64,000 nt of DNA from Gelatoporia subvermispora B (lineage: Eukaryota; Basidiomycota; Agaricomycetes; Polyporales; Gelatoporiaceae). The stretch spans positions 999,389 to 1,063,388 of the forward strand of contig KB445794.1 in NCBI GenBank assembly GCA_000320605.2, given 5' to 3'. The position numbers were made by a program, and so were the translations under genes. The notes under the pieces were generated by a model, which saw only the letters and a list, made by a program, of their open reading frames with translations, did no database searches and was not told where the DNA came from. This document shows positions 37,051 to 50,316 of the stretch, one piece after another; within the stretch, counting starts at the first letter, position 1; each line of letters begins with the position of its first letter.

Positions 37051-38094
37051 GGTGGTGGTAGATTAAGAGTGAGTAGAAAGAGTGAGAAGAAGTAGAGTAC
37101 TGCGAGAAGGCTCGCATCACATCGGGATGGTGAGTGCTGCTCTATATGGCTATCCCTCCACGGCTATCCCACTCGCCGATCTAGACTTCCGACGCCTACT
37201 CATCCAGGCTCATCCCGCTCTTTCCCCTCCCTTTCGCAACCAACATTATAAACTCTTTCACATTGGTAATCTCAGACACTTGGTAACGCCTTGTCTTCCC
37301 GCGAGCTGCTCATCGCGACATGTTCAATTGCTTACACAATAGGCGAAATCACAGACCGGTGCCCGACCTTGTCCAACCCACGCTGAGACCAAGAAACAAT
37401 CGCGCGATCGGTGTCTGCCATTCCCCGCATTCAAACCATCTACGACATCATGGCTGCGACATCCATCCGCCCTTGATGACGATCGATGTACGGTGGATGA
37501 GCACAACCTAGACCACGCCGTCAGGTCGCATCGGCTCCCCTCTAAGCGGCACTCCATGTTTCCGCGGTTCTCCTTGACAACCGTCGGTTCAAGATCGTCA
37601 GCAAATGTCCCAGCATGCGGTCATTTCACCATCGATTCGCCAAAATTCCCCGCGGGGGACTGTGCATCCTATCATTCAATTTCGGCGATTCCTCCGATGA
37701 CAGCTCGCTGCGGGGAATGATGACAGGTTCTATATCACGACTTTGTCAAACCAGCTTAGATACTATCTTTGAGATGCTGTCCACTTTCGCCCTGATCCAT
37801 AGGTATAAGCCACCAGCAATAGCAACATGCTGAGCTATAGATCGTTTTTCGTTCTAGTGCCTAATTGTAAAGCGATCTAAGGAGAAATATAACAACAATT
37901 TGACTCATACGCCATTCAGCTCGATAGCAACGCCTTTTCTGCATTACTCAATGCGATAACGAACTCACACAGAGTGCGTATGTAGAAAAATGTTCCCGTC
38001 CCGTGAGTACGAATCACACAAATTGGCTTTGCATGTCTGATAATTCGACGACCTGATGCAATGAGTTTCCACTTCGGACACATCGGAGCACTAA
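37051..38094. other. Intergenic, no gene recognised
   Basis: About 1 kb between the CCCH-Smr gene start and the protease 3' end. Short ORFs only; AT-rich near 37830-37900. Confidence 0.45.
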
Positions 38095-40505
38095 TTACGG
38101 GAGTGCCAGCCACGCATCCAGCAGCTTTGGGAAATTAATCGTGCCCAGCCCGGTGACAGGATCCCACCCACGTTCGACACTGAAACCGTCCGTCCCACAA
38201 CCAGGATTTGATCCGGTAGTAATGTCGTTGAACAACCCACGGAACGGCTCGGAATATATCTACGGGAGTAAGTGTCAGGCCCTGCAAATTCATAGAGTAA
38301 TCCTCACGCACGGTTGGGTTGATGAATCCGATCGGGCTTTTACCTCTTACCAAGCGAGCGTCATTGATAGCAGACAAGATTGAGGCGGTCATTGGGCAGG
38401 AGGCAGAGGTACCTCCAATAGGCACAAACTCTCCATCGATTGCTACTGTGTAGTTCACGCTGAATAATCGCTTTAGTAACAGTCAAATCAATATCCTGAG
38501 GTCAACATACCCATTACCAGCTATGTCCGGGAATGCCCTTGACTTGCCGGTTGAGTTCCAAATGTCGGAAGGATATGAAGGAGGGTGCTCCCTCAGATAG
38601 CTCTGTACAACACTCTTCTGATAGTCGGGTATAGCGAATATGTTCGACCATCCTCCTCCCGAGGCAAAATCCGCAGCAGCGATTTCCGGGGCAGTAACCT
38701 GTCAGCAAGCCAAGAATCGTATCAGAGCTTAGGCCGAGTGCTTGCAGCATCGCCGTCATACCGGATTCCCATGCGCTATCTGGGTTGCACCAACGCTAGT
38801 GACATACGGGCAGCCTCCCGGGAATGTCGGATTGAAGATAGACGCCCCAAGAGCTTGAGTGCCGTTTGGTTCCAGACATACACCGCCGAACCCAGCAACA
38901 CCGTCATCTCCAGAGGCATACATTATCGTCACGCCCATGAGCCCGAGCTAATGTGCGCAAGTATCGGTCATTGGTATACAGGGATTCATCAGACAGTGAT
39001 TTATCGCGTACCTTTCCGTACTCGTTGCACTGACGAATCATGTAGAATGGTGTGAGATCGGCTTCGTCATACCCGTAGGACGTGGAAATGATGTCCGCAG
39101 CCTTCACAGTACCACAGTTCTCCGGCTCTGCCGTGGGTTCATTAGTTTCAGGATAATGAAGGGAACCTGGATACAACGATACAGTACCATCAAAACCACC
39201 TAGCGCCGTATCTGGGTAAATTCCATCCTGCGTCGGATCATCGCCACCCTCAAATGTGCAGAAAGAGGCATCGAGAGCATCAAGCATGTTGTTGAAAGAG
39301 CCACCTGAGTACAAAGCAGGACATGTGGAACTAGGGCATCACATCGATGACAAGGGAACGTACCGACAACCTCGTCGCCAACCTGATATAGCAGGACTTC
39401 CTGATTCTTACCGACAAGGCCCAAGGCGTACTGCAAATCTAGACTAGACTCTCCAAGCGACCCAGAGGAATCCAGGACGCCTGCCACGACGTATTAGATG
39501 GAGCATCGCACTTGTAACCTCAACGCTCGAGATGGCCTCACCTCCATCAATGCTGATCAGAGTTGGACGCTCTCCAACTTGACTTTTGGAGAAATTGCCA
39601 AAGAACACATCAAGGTCGGACGGGTTGTGAGTCTGTGGGGTGTACTCCACTGCGCAGCCATGAGGTGCTATGTATTTTTTGGTATCTCGAACGCATCCCA
39701 CCTATCGCGAAAGAATTCTTCTTCGTGTTGACGAAGGTGTAGTCGAAGTTGTACAAGGTGCGCAAGCAGTCGAGTGTGATCTGTTCATCACAGTGAGCTA
39801 GATCGTTGAAGACTTTCTGCATGAGATAGATCAACATGAGGCAATCTCAAGAGATGCGAAAACTCCGCCTACGTCAATTTTAGCTCCAATTTGCGGGCCA
39901 CTTCCGAAGCCCGGCCTCGTCGCGCGCTTGATCATGGGTCTGCTCTTCATGATATCGAAATGCAGGGTAGGTGTAATGAGCTCGACGTGCTTCGAGACGT
40001 GCTCGGGCAGATGATATGCTGAGTCGCATGCAACGTGCTCTTTGCTATCCGCGGCGTTCTGGAACACATAGTACTCCGTGCCGAGAAGAGCTTCGGCCTC
40101 TTCAATAGTCACGTTTGTAAGCAGCCAGCCTCCACTCGCGCTCAGTCTGGTCCTTTGTGCGTGAATTCCGCTCTCAGAAAGCCACGCGCGAACAGTTTCG
40201 ACAGCTTCGGCAGCCGGCCTGAACTTGTCGGTGACTTGTGCCGCATTCCAGTGCTTGCCGTAGTTAGGCGAATCCGGGTGGGATACGTCGCTGAGGTAAA
40301 ATTCTAAATCGGCGATGTTCGACTGAGCGAGCCCGATGCGCAGTGGGAGGATCGTAGATGGCTCGGCGCGCCGCACGGGCTGCCATCCAAATGGAGCTGC
40401 GCGGCGGGTCTCATGTGGAATGCGGCGCGGGATTAGTGGCGACGAGTGCGCAACGAGACTGAATGCCGCGATTAAGAAGAGCACAGAAAGGCACCCAGAT
40501 AGCAT
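38095..40505 (-). CDS. Secreted sedolisin (peptidase S53, tripeptidyl-peptidase type)
   Basis: Acid-acting serine-carboxyl protease, secreted to digest protein outside the cell. ATG 40505 gives signal peptide MLSGCLSVLFLIAAFSLVAH. The propeptide (Pro-kumamolisin domain) contains PNYGKHWNAAQVTDKFRPAA and SGGWLLTNVTIEEAEALLG. The catalytic domain has CDEQITLDCLRTLYNFDY, NPSDLDVFFGNFSKSQVGER, the Glu and Asp of GESSLDLQYALG, the oxyanion Asp of MYASGDDGVAGF, and the Ser of GGTSASCPM. The C-terminal calcium site is in FNDITTGSNPGCGTDGFS and GWDPVTGLGT. It ends DAWLALP, TAA 38095-38097. About eight exons, near 570 aa. An ATATAAGG element (40562-40569) lies about 57 bp upstream on the minus strand. 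Confidence 0.93.
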
Positions 40506-41790
40506 TCTGAACAGGGCGTGACGCTCCGGCGAGTACTCAGCAGACTGAACGTACGACCCGGCCTTATATCTTCCATCCAGCGCCTCGCGTCATTCGAATG
40601 TGTCGTCGGTGCCCAAGTCACACATGCAAGAAGTAGCAGGGATGACAACGTCTGACGGTGAGGAACGCCGCGTTGCGAGATCTGCAACAGAAAGCTGCCA
40701 TTGATAGCAAGGTAGCACAAGGGGCGAGGCAGTCATACTAGCGGGTCTTACGACATCTCTCAAGCAGAAGCGACCCGAAGTTCAATCACGAATTCTAGCC
40801 ATGTGAGCTCGGGAGCCGAACATCCCGGATTGACAGAGGCACATCCTGCTATCGGTGAAATGCTCGAGATCGATCCAGGTTTGGCGAATGTCCGTCCTAA
40901 TTGCGACAGCCACAGTCCGGGTGGTTCGAATCAGAAGAGACAAGGGGATAAGACTGTCTTTGACTGCAAGATATACCATGCTAGGTGAGACGATAGCGCG
41001 TTGGTCCTTGCAAGCAGCAATAATGAGTGGTACCTAGAGGTCAGAGGACTTATCGCATCGCGCGGGAAGAACGGCAGATGGGAACGGCGGACCGCGATGG
41101 CCTCGGGCGCGAAAGTCATCCTACACGATGAGGTGAGGCGCAGCGTGTCGAACAAGGAGCATCATCATAGTCTTGTCATCGAGAAAGATAATACAAAGCC
41201 GTCAATCTTAAATGTCTGCTTGATGAAGTACTTACTAGAGGAGAAGATGACTGCGCTGCCTGATACTTCCCCACGCAAGCTCAGGCGGCAATCACATTCA
41301 CAAAAATTGAGAAACAGCTTGTTTCGAATTTAGTGCGCCGAAGTCGCATAACTGTGTATAAGAACAATACCTCTGCGGTGATACCTTGTCAGAGAGTGCC
41401 AGCACAAAACGAGGGAATCCTGGCGCCGGTATAACTTTGCGAGTCTCGGAGCTCACGCACACCGTACCTTAATCAAGCCCAGTCACGTGGACTGCATGGA
41501 CGGCTGTAAGACGTAGGCCTGAGTCAAAATTCACAGGGCTACAGTGCACATTGATCTGGTTGCAGGCACCAGCAGTGATCTGAGACATGACAGAGGTCCG
41601 CACGCAAAAATTGCGAAGTCGACTATACTCGCTGATAGGACATACGGTAATCAATAGTACAGACCGACACAAAGTAACGAACTAGCGGAGCAAGGATCCA
41701 GACCAGTTGTGCATGCCTAACTTGAAATGATGTCCGCAAGGCACGCTGTATCTCGACATACAAACCTACATCAGAGCGATCACTGCGATA
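40506..41790. other. Intergenic, no gene recognised
   Basis: About 1.3 kb between the protease start and P450 copy 4. A plus-strand ORF at 41001-41333 (110 aa) has no recognisable motif and is not called. Confidence 0.45.
40562..40569 (-). promoter_or_regulatory. Candidate TATA box of the sedolisin gene
   Basis: Reads ATATAAGG on the minus strand, about 57 bp upstream of the ATG. Confidence 0.45.
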
Positions 41791-43824
41791 TCATATTTCC
41801 TGGTGATCTGGATCCACATGCAGTTTCTTTGAAATGTCGGGCCTCAGTTTGATGGCACACTTGAATGGGCGTGGATGGCTGGAGGTGTATCTGTCAGACA
41901 CACGTCCTATGTTCGGAGAGTAGACTTACGATTGTGTGCCGCTTGTCATTTCCGGCTCAACTAGAACTGGATAACCATCAGGGCCTATAAGAGGACAGAT
42001 GTCGAAAGTATGGAGGATATACGCGACGTTGATGAACAGTGTTCGATTACTTAAATATCTCCCTGGGCAGATCCTACGAAATTACGATCCATTTACATCA
42101 GTCAGCTGTTGGTTAGCACCATCATTGAGAACAAACCTTCGCCCGGAGCCGAAAGCAGCAATCGGGTCTTCGATCGCAGGATGCAACTGCCCATCCTTCA
42201 AGAATCGCTCAGGACTAAACTCCTCCGGATCTGTGTATTTCATTTGATCATGAAGTATGGCCCTGAAGTGAAGCCATCTGAGTCAGTTCAACATCAAAAA
42301 GTCATGTCCGTGTCGGTAGCTTACCACGTATTCTGTATTACCACTGACCCCGCAGGAATTAAGAAATTGTCGTATTTATCATCGGCGAGGCGCCTATGCG
42401 GAATTCCACGAGGAAGAGCTGGTTGCCACCTTAAGCACTCCTTGCAGATAGCCTCGATGTATGGTAGACTATCTTTGTCTGAGAATTCTGGGAGTCGATC
42501 GGGACCAACGACACTCATGAGTTGATCCTGAGCGCGTTTCTGGACTTTAGGAAAGAGCCGCATTGCGAGAAAGAAACAATGTAACGACGAGAGTGTCTGA
42601 AAAAAAAGTTAGGCCCACGATGGGAGCCACACGAGGTGCACTAACCGTCTCCGCACCGACTGGATCAGAGTACTCAGTCAGGATTAGGCAGCACTTAGGC
42701 ACTTCGCACACCTGCGTAGATCAGACCCGCGACATTTTTTGCTATTTCCTCTTCCTCACGATAGGCTTCCCCGTGAAGATGGGATATGCGGTCCAGAAGT
42801 CGAATGGCAATAGGCGTGAAGGAGGTATTTCGCTGTTTCAGGCATTTTAGAGTGAGCTACAGCTACAGCTACACATCACTGACTCACTCGCGTTGATATC
42901 TCGCCATGGTAGCTCTTTAGTAGCAATGGCATCCACTTTCCATTGCATCGCCTTCCTCTTCCAACCTGCACCGGGCAGCCACGCAGGGAAGTACTTCAAA
43001 ATAGGCAGGATATCGACCCAGAACGAGCCTGTAATGAATCCCTCAGTCGCGCCTTTCAGTGCCCTCTCAACTATCGCTATGCGGTCATCATCCTTCTCCG
43101 CAGCCTCAATACCATACGCGATTTTGAGAGCATTTGCTCCAATTATGCTGTTGGCTACCTTTCAGGTGAATCTGTCCGTCATCCAGAAGAAACGTACTAG
43201 CGAATGTGATGAGCGAAGTCTTCGGGCTCGGCATACAAGCGGCGAAGCAATTTGCGCGCCATTCCGCATTGCTGCGGATCGTATGTCTGAACGGCTGTTT
43301 GGTGTAGATACTGGTGTAACATCCGCCTGTGTCGTTGCCAGTAGCGGCCGTATCTCAGCAAAGCTGTGTTCCAATCCCAACCCATTCTGCATAGGCACGT
43401 TGCTATAGTAGACCACCATTATGCAAAGTGCGAACATACTGATAAATCATTTCAGTCAACATCCTGTCAGAATAGTTCGACGACCGTTTCTCCAGAAGAT
43501 CGGTGACTGCTGCAGCGGAATTCAGGACGATGAAAGGTTGACCGAAAATACGTAGATTAATAACAGGGCCTAACAGAAGGTTGTCAGCTTGAATATCTGC
43601 AGCTCCATAGTAACTCAGCGAACACACCGTAAGTCTCAGCCCATTTTGCATATGTCCGCCAGGCATATAGTGCCGGAATGTCCAGCGCGTTCCCAATGAA
43701 TGGCAGTGGTTTCGGGCCCGGCGGCAGAGGGAGAGTACCGGATGAGCTCTCCGTAAACTTGAAGTGTATACGCAATAAGAGGAGGTGGTAATGCAAGGAG
43801 CAACGAAATGATAACGGGGTCCAT
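41791..43824 (-). pseudogene. Cytochrome P450 (copy 4), apparent frameshift in exon 1
   Basis: Same P450 family and ten-exon plan as copies 1-3. ATG 43824 gives a good membrane anchor (MDPVIISLLLALPPPLIAY), but the proline hinge (LPLPPGPKPLPFIGN) is in the +1 frame. The switch falls near 43770-43795, and neither frame alone gives both parts. Downstream all exons are intact: WQRHRRMLHQYLHQ, FWVDILPILKYFPAW, an I-helix GAETTLS with its 14-nt exon at 42646-42659, ExxR in KECLRW, PERFLKDGQ and heme loop FGSGRRICPGRY. The gene ends at TGA 41791-41793. One extra base would explain it, as a real lesion or a sequencing error. A short first intron or another start is the alternative. Confidence 0.75.
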
Positions 43825-45032
43825 CTTGCCACAGGTTACGTTCCTCTGTTGACACTATAAAAGCAGCTGTCAGGTGGCTCCGCTACACACATGCGCCGAC
43901 TGAACCCTACGAGTTTTGCAAATAATGCTGGCGTAACCTTCTTTAAATATACATACCATGCAATCAAAGAACACGAGATCATGCGTTCTATCATGGTCAG
44001 AAGCTATTGCTGACTTATTCCCCTTCCAGAGCCTGCAATGCACGATATTCCGAGGCATCCTCACGTTCTGGCGCCGAACGCATGATATGATCGATAGATT
44101 GTCAGCAGATTCCGAAGATAGCTCGATGTCCGTGAAGCACTTGAGAACAGACCAGCAGGATGTCTGGGATAAACAAAACTCTTATAGGCTTAATATAGGG
44201 GGCATAAGCACCAGCTACTAACTATCAGAGGAGCAAACCTGGGGAACCATCGGATTCGGGTACGCACCACTATTGATAAGACTGCATCGAGACGTGATTA
44301 CATTCGACATGTCGTGTTTTCGGTGTTCACCGCCGTCAGCTAAGCTTCATTGGAGCAAGTGGGCACCGACATCTTCTAGTTCTAGAAGCTCTGGACAGAT
44401 CAGCAACCTTGATTGTCACCAGAATGTACATACGGCCCGCTGAAGGGGTCACTTGTCGCGCTTCCAACCGCAAATGCACCATTCTCTACGCTTCGTGCCG
44501 ACTGGCCGAGGGCGTAGGCACATTTGCTCTGCAATCACTGGCGACAGGTCTATTATTGTTCATGTCAGAAAGTTGCTATGAGGTCTACGTCTGTGACAGG
44601 AATGACACTGAAACGGTCAATGAGGCACACAATGTATCCCAAGGCAATGGGATCGAGAGCCAATTTGTGTCGACATTATGAGCTGGGTATAGGGAAGGTG
44701 CGCGCCAAAGCCAGAGAAGCAGATCTGTGACAACATCGGGTCCGAGTGCGCACCTTCATACTTGACCAGACTGCATCAAAGCGCGTATGCATGAACGAGA
44801 GCCGGCTCATGTACCATCGAGATGATACAAGCAATTGCGTGCAATGTCATCTCCACGAAAAAGTCAACATGCGTCTCATGTCCAATGATAAGCCAGGGCG
44901 CCAGCAGGCACCCGCCCACGCACTCGGCAATGCGTACAATACAATAGCGGAGACGCCTCTGTCTCGTGTCTCCAATGCATACATGACGTACAGACACCCC
45001 GTGGGGAAGAAGCCCAGGATCCAGGACACAAA
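43825..45032. other. Intergenic, with a weak diverged direct repeat
   Basis: About 1.2 kb with no gene. A roughly 50-bp segment at 44248-44300 resembles one at 44734-44785. Confidence 0.4.
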
Positions 45033-46799
45033 TTAACTCGCACCAAGCAGCGAGCTGAACAGCCCGTCGATCTGCTCTTCATGCCAATCCCCGCGGCTGA
45101 CGGGCACCGGCACCATGAAGTTCTGCAACTTGGGATGTACCTCGTACCGGATCTTCCGCCCCTTGCTCGCCTTGGTATCAACTTGCGCCTTGCGCCGAGC
45201 TTTCCGCTCGCGCTGCGCCGCCATCCAGTCGTGCTCGCCCGCCCCATCGCCACCCCGCGCCTTGATCAAGTCCCGCAGCAGCTGCTGGTAGAAATCCGTG
45301 TCGTCAAACAGCTCAGCATCCTCATCGTCCGGATTCGATACCGACGCAGGTGCTGACAAAGCATCGGAACTGAGGGGCGCGAGCCGACCGTGCTTGCCCC
45401 GCCGCGTTCGTGTGCGTGCGATCAGCTTCGCGCCATCCGTCCGGAGCATGTCGTCGACCATGCTCACGACGCCTGCTGCGGCCTTGTCGCGATTGAATGC
45501 TGACTTCGCGCCGAGGAGCACATTGGGTGCGACTGCCTGCACCTTTGCGGACCACTTGGCCAGCGTAGGGACCAGGTGTGCGTGATATGCTGCCTCGAGT
45601 AGAGATGCAGACTCGGAGAACTCGCGCAAGGAATCGGGGAACTCGGAGGGGGAGGGGGAGGCGGAGTCATGGTCTGTCCTCCGCTTCTTTCGCGGAGGCG
45701 CGGATATCGATTCATTCAATTCGAGGAGGTTCTGAAGTGATAGGCATGAGAAAGAGGCATTGAATTGCGAGGTGGAGTACGTACCTCCTGGAACGCGAAC
45801 AGCTCTTCTGACAACGCCGTCGCTTCTCGAAGCATGGCTTGCAGCGAGTCTTGTGCAGAAGGGTGTGATACGTACGCTTCAATGTATGCCGGCTGCACGG
45901 ATATAGCTCATCAGATAGGCTCGAAGACGATGCGAGCTAAGCGGACAGGCACGCACTGCAGGTAATCGATTCGCAGCCGTGGCGGCTTTCTGAAGTTGTA
46001 TACGAGCATCCAGCAACTGATCCCACAAGGCCTGCACGATCGATCAGAAGTACTGAGGTCAATAGAGTTCATCCTGACGTAGTGGGTCACGTACAATCTG
46101 CCGGGAGACTGCCTTGCCCTTCTGGCGGTCCTCCTCCCGCGTCTTGCGCAAAGTTGACGCTAGGTCGTCATCCTTCAGTGTCTCGTGAGCAGAGAGGGCT
46201 GATGCTGAGGCAGACTGTTCGTGGGAGCTCGATGGTCGGCGGCGCTCTGGACTGTCCTCCTGGCTTTCATCTCCACTCGATCGCGCTTCCTCGTCATCCT
46301 CGAGCTCCGAATGTGACTCTGGCTCGCTGTTGCTCGGCGCAGATTCGTCCTCGTGCTCGTCTTCCTCGAGTCCGGGCTCTTCCTCGTCGCTGTCTTCGTA
46401 GAGTGCCTTGCGTGAGGTCCGGATGCCTTCGTACTTGGGATCGATTACGCTCTCGTTGAGCTTACGTATGGTGGACGCTCTGGTGCGTGCTCAAGTGTAA
46501 GCGCGGGCAGAAAAGAGGTACAAGGGGCAATACATACGCGACATCGACATAGTGTTCGCGTCCCGAGGCGGCGTCGGCGGCAGACGCGTCTGTTGGAAAT
46601 ACGCCTGCTTGTACGTCTTCGGGATCGAGGTCTGGTGACCGGGCGGATGAGCATGGCTCACACGAGGATTGGTATGGACAGTGTACCGATGGGAGCAGCT
46701 TGAGAAAGTTCTGCTAGTTGCTGCGCTAGTGAAAGACCTGGGGTGTGTTAAAGGGGGATATGTCGCGAGAACTGATGGGGAAAGCGTACGAGCAGTCAT
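45033..46799 (-). CDS. BFR2: Bfr2/AATF (Traube), rRNA-processing factor
   Basis: Nucleolar protein of the small-subunit processome, needed for early 18S rRNA cleavage. I assemble the start as ATG 46799 (MTAR), an intron of about 52 nt, then LSLAQQLAELSQAAPI, an intron of about 55 nt, then DLDPEDVQAGVFPTDAS and GREHYVDVA. The next exon reads LNERVIDPKYEGIRTSRKAL followed by a long acidic Ser/Glu region. The AATF part includes ARIQLQKAATAANRLPA, LREATALSEELFAFQE and PPRKKRRTD. The Traube C-terminal domain has ELFDDTDFYQQLLRDLIKAR, KASKGRKIRYEVHPKLQNFM and WHEEQIDGLFSSLLGAS. It stops at TAA 45033-45035. Divergent from the acidic AT-hook gene. Confidence 0.93.
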
Positions 46800-47128
46800 A
46801 TTTTTGGTGCACCGAGGTGGGTGAGGCTTGCGCTGGTGGGGCTGTGGGATGTTTAGGAGTATAAGTTGGACTCTACGAGGATGAGGTCGCCGAGGACGGA
46901 GCGGGTGGCACTGGATAAATATGAGGCGGCGGCGGAGCGGGTAATTTTGGCGAAAAAAGAGGCAAGTCCCGTGCGAGTCGACGGGCGCTAAGAATACTTT
47001 CGGTTGCGAAGCCTTGCCCAAATAACGCCGAGGCCTTTACGCTTCGCCCTCATCTGCTCCCCAGCGACAAGCTGCTCTCGCCACCCTGGCTCGCCGTCCC
47101 TCGAACAAATGTTTGATACTTCATCCAA
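46800..47128. promoter_or_regulatory. Divergent promoter region BFR2 / AT-hook gene
   Basis: About 330 bp between the two start codons. No clear core element was seen. Confidence 0.4.
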
Positions 47129-50100
47129 ATGGCAAAAAAGAACGTTGTATCGCGTAAGTAGTCCCCCTTTCACCCCCCATCATTGCCAGCAGAGGCGTCG
47201 TACTCGCCGCCAGCGACGCTGCGACATTCTCTGCCCATGTCCAAGAGATGACCCGTTGGCGAGAGATTTTCCGGACCTTACCTGGCCTCGAGCACCGCCT
47301 CGCCGCTGTTTCATAACCTCATGCCGCGACGTACTCGCTGTCGCACGACCACCCCCGCCTGTTCGCTATATCTGGTAACCGAAGCTCACCTTCGCCCCCT
47401 CCGTGCAGATCTCCAGAAGCAACAGACTCCCTCAATGTCGTCTTCTCACGCCCATATCGTAGGCGCCGTCACAAGCACTTTCAGCACGAGTCAGCCATTG
47501 ATGGACGAGGACGAGGACGACATATGTCCAGTGTGCGAGAGCGAGTGCACTTGCCGCGCCAAGGTAGCCCCCGCGCTCGACAAGAGCGTCGTGGTTGCGC
47601 CTTCGGCCTCCTCTTTCTCTACTTCCAGCAGCTCTGCATCCAGCACGTCGCCAGCTCCCAACGCAGGCTTACATTCCCTCAAAATCAAACTCACTCTCCC
47701 TCCCAACCTCAAGTTCCGCAAAGTTTCTGCATCCGATCATGTCCTTACAAACGCCGGCATCAACCAGACTACGTTACAAGGTCACATTCCTCATCCCGAG
47801 TTGCAAGCACATCACATTCCCACCAACGTCAGTCCGCCAGCGCCCAGTGGTTTCGATGCCGCCCCCAAGCGCCGCGGGCGCCCGCCAAAGGCTGTCATCG
47901 CCGCACGAGAGGCGGCAAAGGCAGCTCACCACGCATCGCAGAGTGGGACGCACAGTGCAAGTGCGTCACATGCATACGGCACAAACCATCAAGAAGCTTC
48001 CTCGCATGGCAGAGACGTCGCCCACGGTTATCAAGGGGGTGCACAAGCAAACGCTCGCTACACCGCCCCCAAGAGGAAAGAAGCAAAGAAGAAGACGCAC
48101 GCCAGAACCACGACAGGTCGGAAGACACCTGCGCATCTACTCAGTTCCTCTGCGCTCTCCCTGAGTGATCTCAGTGACGATGCTGTGTCAGGAATCTACC
48201 CCACTTTCGTTTCTGCTGCGTCCACTTCGTCTCACACCAGCTCATCTGAGTCTGACTCGAATATCGACTCTTCCGAATGCGATTCCGATTCTGACCTTGA
48301 GGCCGCGGAGGAAGCGCCCTACCTCCTCCGCACAGGCAACACAAAGCTTCCCAGGCGTCATTCGAATAATGACGGACACCGGAAGCGCGAGCACACTACC
48401 AGTAGCAACTGGGAGATCCGCCCTAGGAAGAAGAGCGTCGGCCCTGAAGATGACATCGATAGCGGCGAGACGACAGATGACGAAGGTTTCGGCCTCGATG
48501 ACGAGACCGATGACGAAGATGAGGAGGATGAGGAGGATGAAGATGCGGAAGCTGACATCGAGGGCGGCGGACTCGCGGACGTTGACAACGACGATGAGGA
48601 GACCAGCAGTCGTATCGGTGTCAGCTTTGGCGGCGGCAGCAGTAATGGATGGAGCGAAGATGAAGAGTCTTCGTTTGATGCCGACCTTTTCTTCGCTAAC
48701 CTTGAAGATACCTCTGATTCGGACTCCCCACCTCGTCGGGATGATAGCGGGTTCGAGACTGTCTCTGACATGGAGTTCAGCGGCTCATTGTCCGCGGACG
48801 AAGAGGACGCGTTGTTGCTCATGGACATTGACCCCTCGGTTCAGTTGCGCCGCACTAACGGCGAGCTCGAGGTCGGCTTCGAGTTCGACAGCCTCGCCTT
48901 CGGGTGGGATGGGCAACTCACATTTGCCAACTCGCGCCGTCCGGACGACTTCGACCTAAGCTTCGAGCTGCAGGCCGCGTCCTCGGACGTTGACATGCAG
49001 ACCGAGACCGAGGGCAGCGACTCCGACGGCGACTCTACGACTGCAGACGACCTACTCCTTCAGGAGAGCGACGGCGAGACGACTGAGGACGAGCTTGTCG
49101 ACGCGGACGGGCTACCAAACTCGCGCGCTATGATGCTCTTCCGCTGGCCGAGCACGGTCTCCACCATCAACCCTCTCTCGACCGTCGGCGGCGCCGCGAG
49201 CGCGCCCCTGAATGCATCCGAGAGTGTGCGCATAGCACTTGCGTCCATCACGGCGCACCGGGGTTCACCCGCGCCCACGCCCGCGGACATCCTTGCTGGC
49301 AAGATCTCGATGGACGACTTGGAGGACATCGAGATGGACAAGGGCGGACGCGCGCATGGCAGGGCCAAGCATGTCGGTGCGCCTGCGATGGGCGAATTTG
49401 TCTCCGCGACGCAGACCCCTGCCCAGTGTGCGGTGATTAACGGAATGGGAGGCCCTGTTCCTAGCCCGTTTCCCAGGTCCAAGGCACGGAGGAGACGTGT
49501 TGCAGAAACTTCTCAAACGGCCCAGTCCGGCTCTGCTATTGTAAGTGAAATTTGTCGACAATTTGACTGCGCGGTCAGCTGAAGGTGCCTTGCGTGTAGG
49601 AATCTCAGCTCAGCTCGGCCACCGACCCCACTTTGTCTTCCGCGCAGTCTTCCGACGAGACGCCTACCCAGACTAACGTCCCGACCTCTGAGCTCTCTTC
49701 AACTGACGCTATTGATCTTGATGATGTCCTCGACTCTTCCTTCTTGGACTCGGAGCCTCTTGCGCATGATCACGAGTCTCAGTCGTTGGAGACCGTCACT
49801 ACCGGCAATAGCGCTCCTGGAGGCACGCACATCAAGAACCTCAGCCGCTGGGACCGCATCCCCATGGCGACATTCCGCCGCACCCGCGAGAGTGTCATCG
49901 TGTCGGGCATCGAATCTGCAGGTTCTGATACGGGACTTGCCAGTTACAGCAGTTTGGGCACGATGATGGGCAACACCATGCTCGCGCAGCGGGCCAACGA
50001 CAAGAAACCCCGCAGGCGCTCTAAGGCAAAGGGTTCGAATCTAGTCATCATATCCCCTATGCTCATGCCCGTCCGTGACGGCGAGCGCACGCCGACGTAT

Positions 50101-50316
50101 GGTGGGCACGGGCAGCAAAACCACCACGTCAAGACGAAGAAGGAGTTGCGGAAGGAGAAGGCGATGATGAAGCGCAAAATGACGAGCAAGCCGCGCTATC
50201 CGCCGCAACACCGCACTCACCACCACCACCCGAACAACAAAACACGCGCGTCAAGCTCGATGCAGCGTGGCGGCCACTTTGGCTCCAGCTCGTTCGTTCC
50301 GCCTATGAATTTGTGA
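47129..50316 (+). CDS. Large acidic nuclear-type protein with Cys cluster and AT-hook
   Basis: Unrecognised family, about 950 aa. The favoured start is ATG 47129 (MAKKNVVS), spliced over an intron of about 250 nt to HLQKQQTPSMSSSHAHIVGA. The open frame also extends upstream of 47408, so the start is uncertain. Near residue 50 lies DICPVCESECTCRA, a compact Cys cluster. An AT-hook-like KRRGRPPKAV follows near residue 180, then basic KRKEAKKKTHARTTTGRK, several acidic runs (DDETDDEDEEDEEDED), and a second exon after about 49595 with HIKNLSRWDRIPMATFRRTR and a His/Lys-rich end (VKTKKELRKEKAMMKRKM). It ends PPMNL, TGA 50314-50316. The mix suggests a chromatin or transcription role, by inference only. 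Confidence 0.72.
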
